Assembly: GCA_963732765.1 (NCBI GenBank)
Contig: CAVTAS010000008.1
Span: forward strand, 1 to 64,000
Length of the DNA stretch: 64,000 nt
Origin: JANYHF01 sp963732765
GTDB lineage: Bacteria > Pseudomonadota > Alphaproteobacteria > Rhizobiales > Hyphomicrobiaceae
Reading direction: 5' to 3'
In this document: piece after piece, positions 63,182 to 64,000 of the stretch
Layout of the letters: the number at the start of each line of letters is the position of its first letter
Position numbering within the stretch: position 1 is the first letter of the stretch
Notes under the pieces: model-generated
The model's database searches: none
The model's input: the letters and a program-made list of their open reading frames with translations, nothing else
What the model was told of the DNA's origin: nothing
Translations under genes and position numbers: made by a program

Positions 63182-64000
63182 ATGGACATCCGCCAACTCC
63201 AATACCTGACCGCCCTGGCCCGTGAAAAGCACTTCACCCGGGCCGCCGAGGCGTGCAACGTCACCCAGCCCACGCTCTCCTCGCGCATCCGCCAGCTGGA
63301 GGACGAACTCGGCGTGCCGATCGTGGAACGCGGGCAGCGCTATATCGGGCTCACCCCCGAGGGCGAGACCGTCCTGAAATGGGCGCACGCCATTCTCGAT
63401 GATTGCGCCGCGCTCACACAGGAACTCAGCGCCAAGCGCCAGGGCCTGGCCGGCCGCATCACGCTTGGCGTCATCCCGACGGCGCTGCTGTTCACGCCGC
63501 GCATCACGGCGGCGCTGCAAACCCGGCACCCGAAAGTTGATTTCAAAATCCTCTCCATGTCCTCGATCGAGATCCTGGAGAGGCTGAAGGAGCACGCCAT
63601 CGACGCCGGCATCAGCTATCTCGACAACGAACCGGTCGATTTCCACCGGCTGCTGCCACTCTATCGCGAGCGCTATTGCCTGATCGTACATAGCGACCAT
63701 CCGCTCAGCACCCGTCCCGCCGTCGGTTGGGCCGAGGCCGCTGCCGAGCCGCTGTGCCTGCTGAATGCCGAAATGCAGAACCGCCGCATTATCAATAGCG
63801 CTTTCCGTCAGGTCGGGGCGAGCCCGCACTGCAAGGTGGAGACGACCAGCCTCAGCAACATCGTCGCCCACGTTGCGGGCGGAGGGATGGCCGGGATCGT
63901 GCCGGAGAATTTCCTCGCCGGCATGGGGCCACTTGCAGGCGTGACCGCCGTGCCGCTGACCGGGCCCGACGTGCGCCACGAAGTCGGGCTGATCGCGCTG
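63182..64000 (+). CDS. LysR-family transcriptional regulator (3' end outside window)
   Basis: The first 273 codons of a LysR regulator from ATG 63182. N-terminal winged helix MDIRQLQYLTALAREKHFTR, then AAEACNVTQPTLSSRIRQLE and DELGVPIVERGQRYIGLTPEG; effector domain begins RITLGVIPTALLFTPRI and continues through VAGGGMAGIVPENF to the window edge. No stop codon is reached. Its target genes must lie beyond the window or divergently; none can be assigned here. Confidence 0.93.
   Translation, partial: MDIRQLQYLTALAREKHFTRAAEACNVTQPTLSSRIRQLEDELGVPIVERGQRYIGLTPEGETVLKWAHAILDDCAALTQELSAKRQGLAGRITLGVIPTALLFTPRITAALQTRHPKVDFKILSMSSIEILERLKEHAIDAGISYLDNEPVDFHRLLPLYRERYCLIVHSDHPLSTRPAVGWAEAAAEPLCLLNAEMQNRRIINSAFRQVGASPHCKVETTSLSNIVAHVAGGGMAGIVPENFLAGMGPLAGVTAVPLTGPDVRHEVGLIAL

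Noticed and set aside
1..64000. CRISPR arrays, rRNA genes, prophage or complete insertion sequences
   Set aside because: No regularly spaced direct repeats, no rRNA signature and no transposase or integrase gene were seen.

Overview
The window is GC-rich DNA from an alphaproteobacterium. The evidence is the Caulobacter/Rhizobium-type tad (cpa) pilus locus, the rhizobial-style glycogen cluster, periplasmic-binding-protein sugar ABC transporters, BolA, a J-domain protein and the dnaX-ybaB-recR block. The genus cannot be fixed from sequence alone.

Layout. 0-1.1 kb: fatty acid desaturase. 1.3-6.2 kb: LacI-type regulator and a sugar ABC importer in FrcBCA-like order (binding protein, permease, single-domain ATPase), followed by tRNA-Ser(UGA). 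6.4-9.6 kb (minus strand): a second sugar ABC importer with two permeases and a binding protein but no ATPase. 9.7-13 kb (plus): amino-sugar catabolism, with a BadF-type kinase, a SIS-domain deaminase and NagA, all translationally overlapping. 13-25 kb: glycogen cluster glgP-glgB-glgC-glgA::pgm-glgX, starting 29 bp after nagA. 25-29.5 kb: small hypothetical membrane protein, BolA, J-domain protein, dnaX, ybaB, recR. 29.6-39 kb (minus): complete tad locus in the order flp, cpaA-F, tadB, tadC. Its Flp pilin is only 59 codons. 39.4-41.3 kb (plus): pilus-associated N-domain protein and two TadE-like proteins. 41.5-46 kb: periplasmic Cys protein, ThiE-like and Sel1-repeat pair, polysaccharide flippase, two small conserved proteins. 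46-46.9 kb: a strange low-complexity ACGCAAC-rich stretch. 46.9-49 kb: DsbB, YqaA, CAP-domain lipoprotein. 49.4-54.1 kb: an unassigned module of a 382-aa protein overlapping a roughly 1,080-aa double-ATPase (N-terminal P-loop domain plus C-terminal HerA-like domain). This is the best candidate here for an undescribed system. 54.2-59.6 kb: pepsin-like protease with two DTG motifs, an orphan ABC permease, and a moaA-mmcQ-DMT-DMT operon. 59.7-64 kb: AMP nucleosidase, BrnT/BrnA toxin-antitoxin, a decayed HNH gene, and a LysR regulator cut by the window edge.

The nag and glg blocks suggest a carbon route: amino sugars are imported, phosphorylated, deacetylated and deaminated to fructose-6-phosphate, which feeds glucose phosphates and glycogen.

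Two cautions. First, at least eight otherwise well-conserved genes (dnaX, cpaF, cpaC, flippase, double-ATPase, one DMT transporter, moaA, amn) carry single-base frame changes, mostly apparent insertions, often in short homopolymers. Several are essential or strongly conserved, so consensus errors are the simplest explanation; I annotate them as single genes with a frameshift. Second, the same error type could have created the in-frame glgA::pgm fusion, so that fusion needs read-level confirmation. Intergenic gaps hold a family of roughly 200-bp double-hairpin palindromic elements (15.5, 22.8 and 61.3 kb, with a remnant at 49.6 kb) and several other large inverted repeats.
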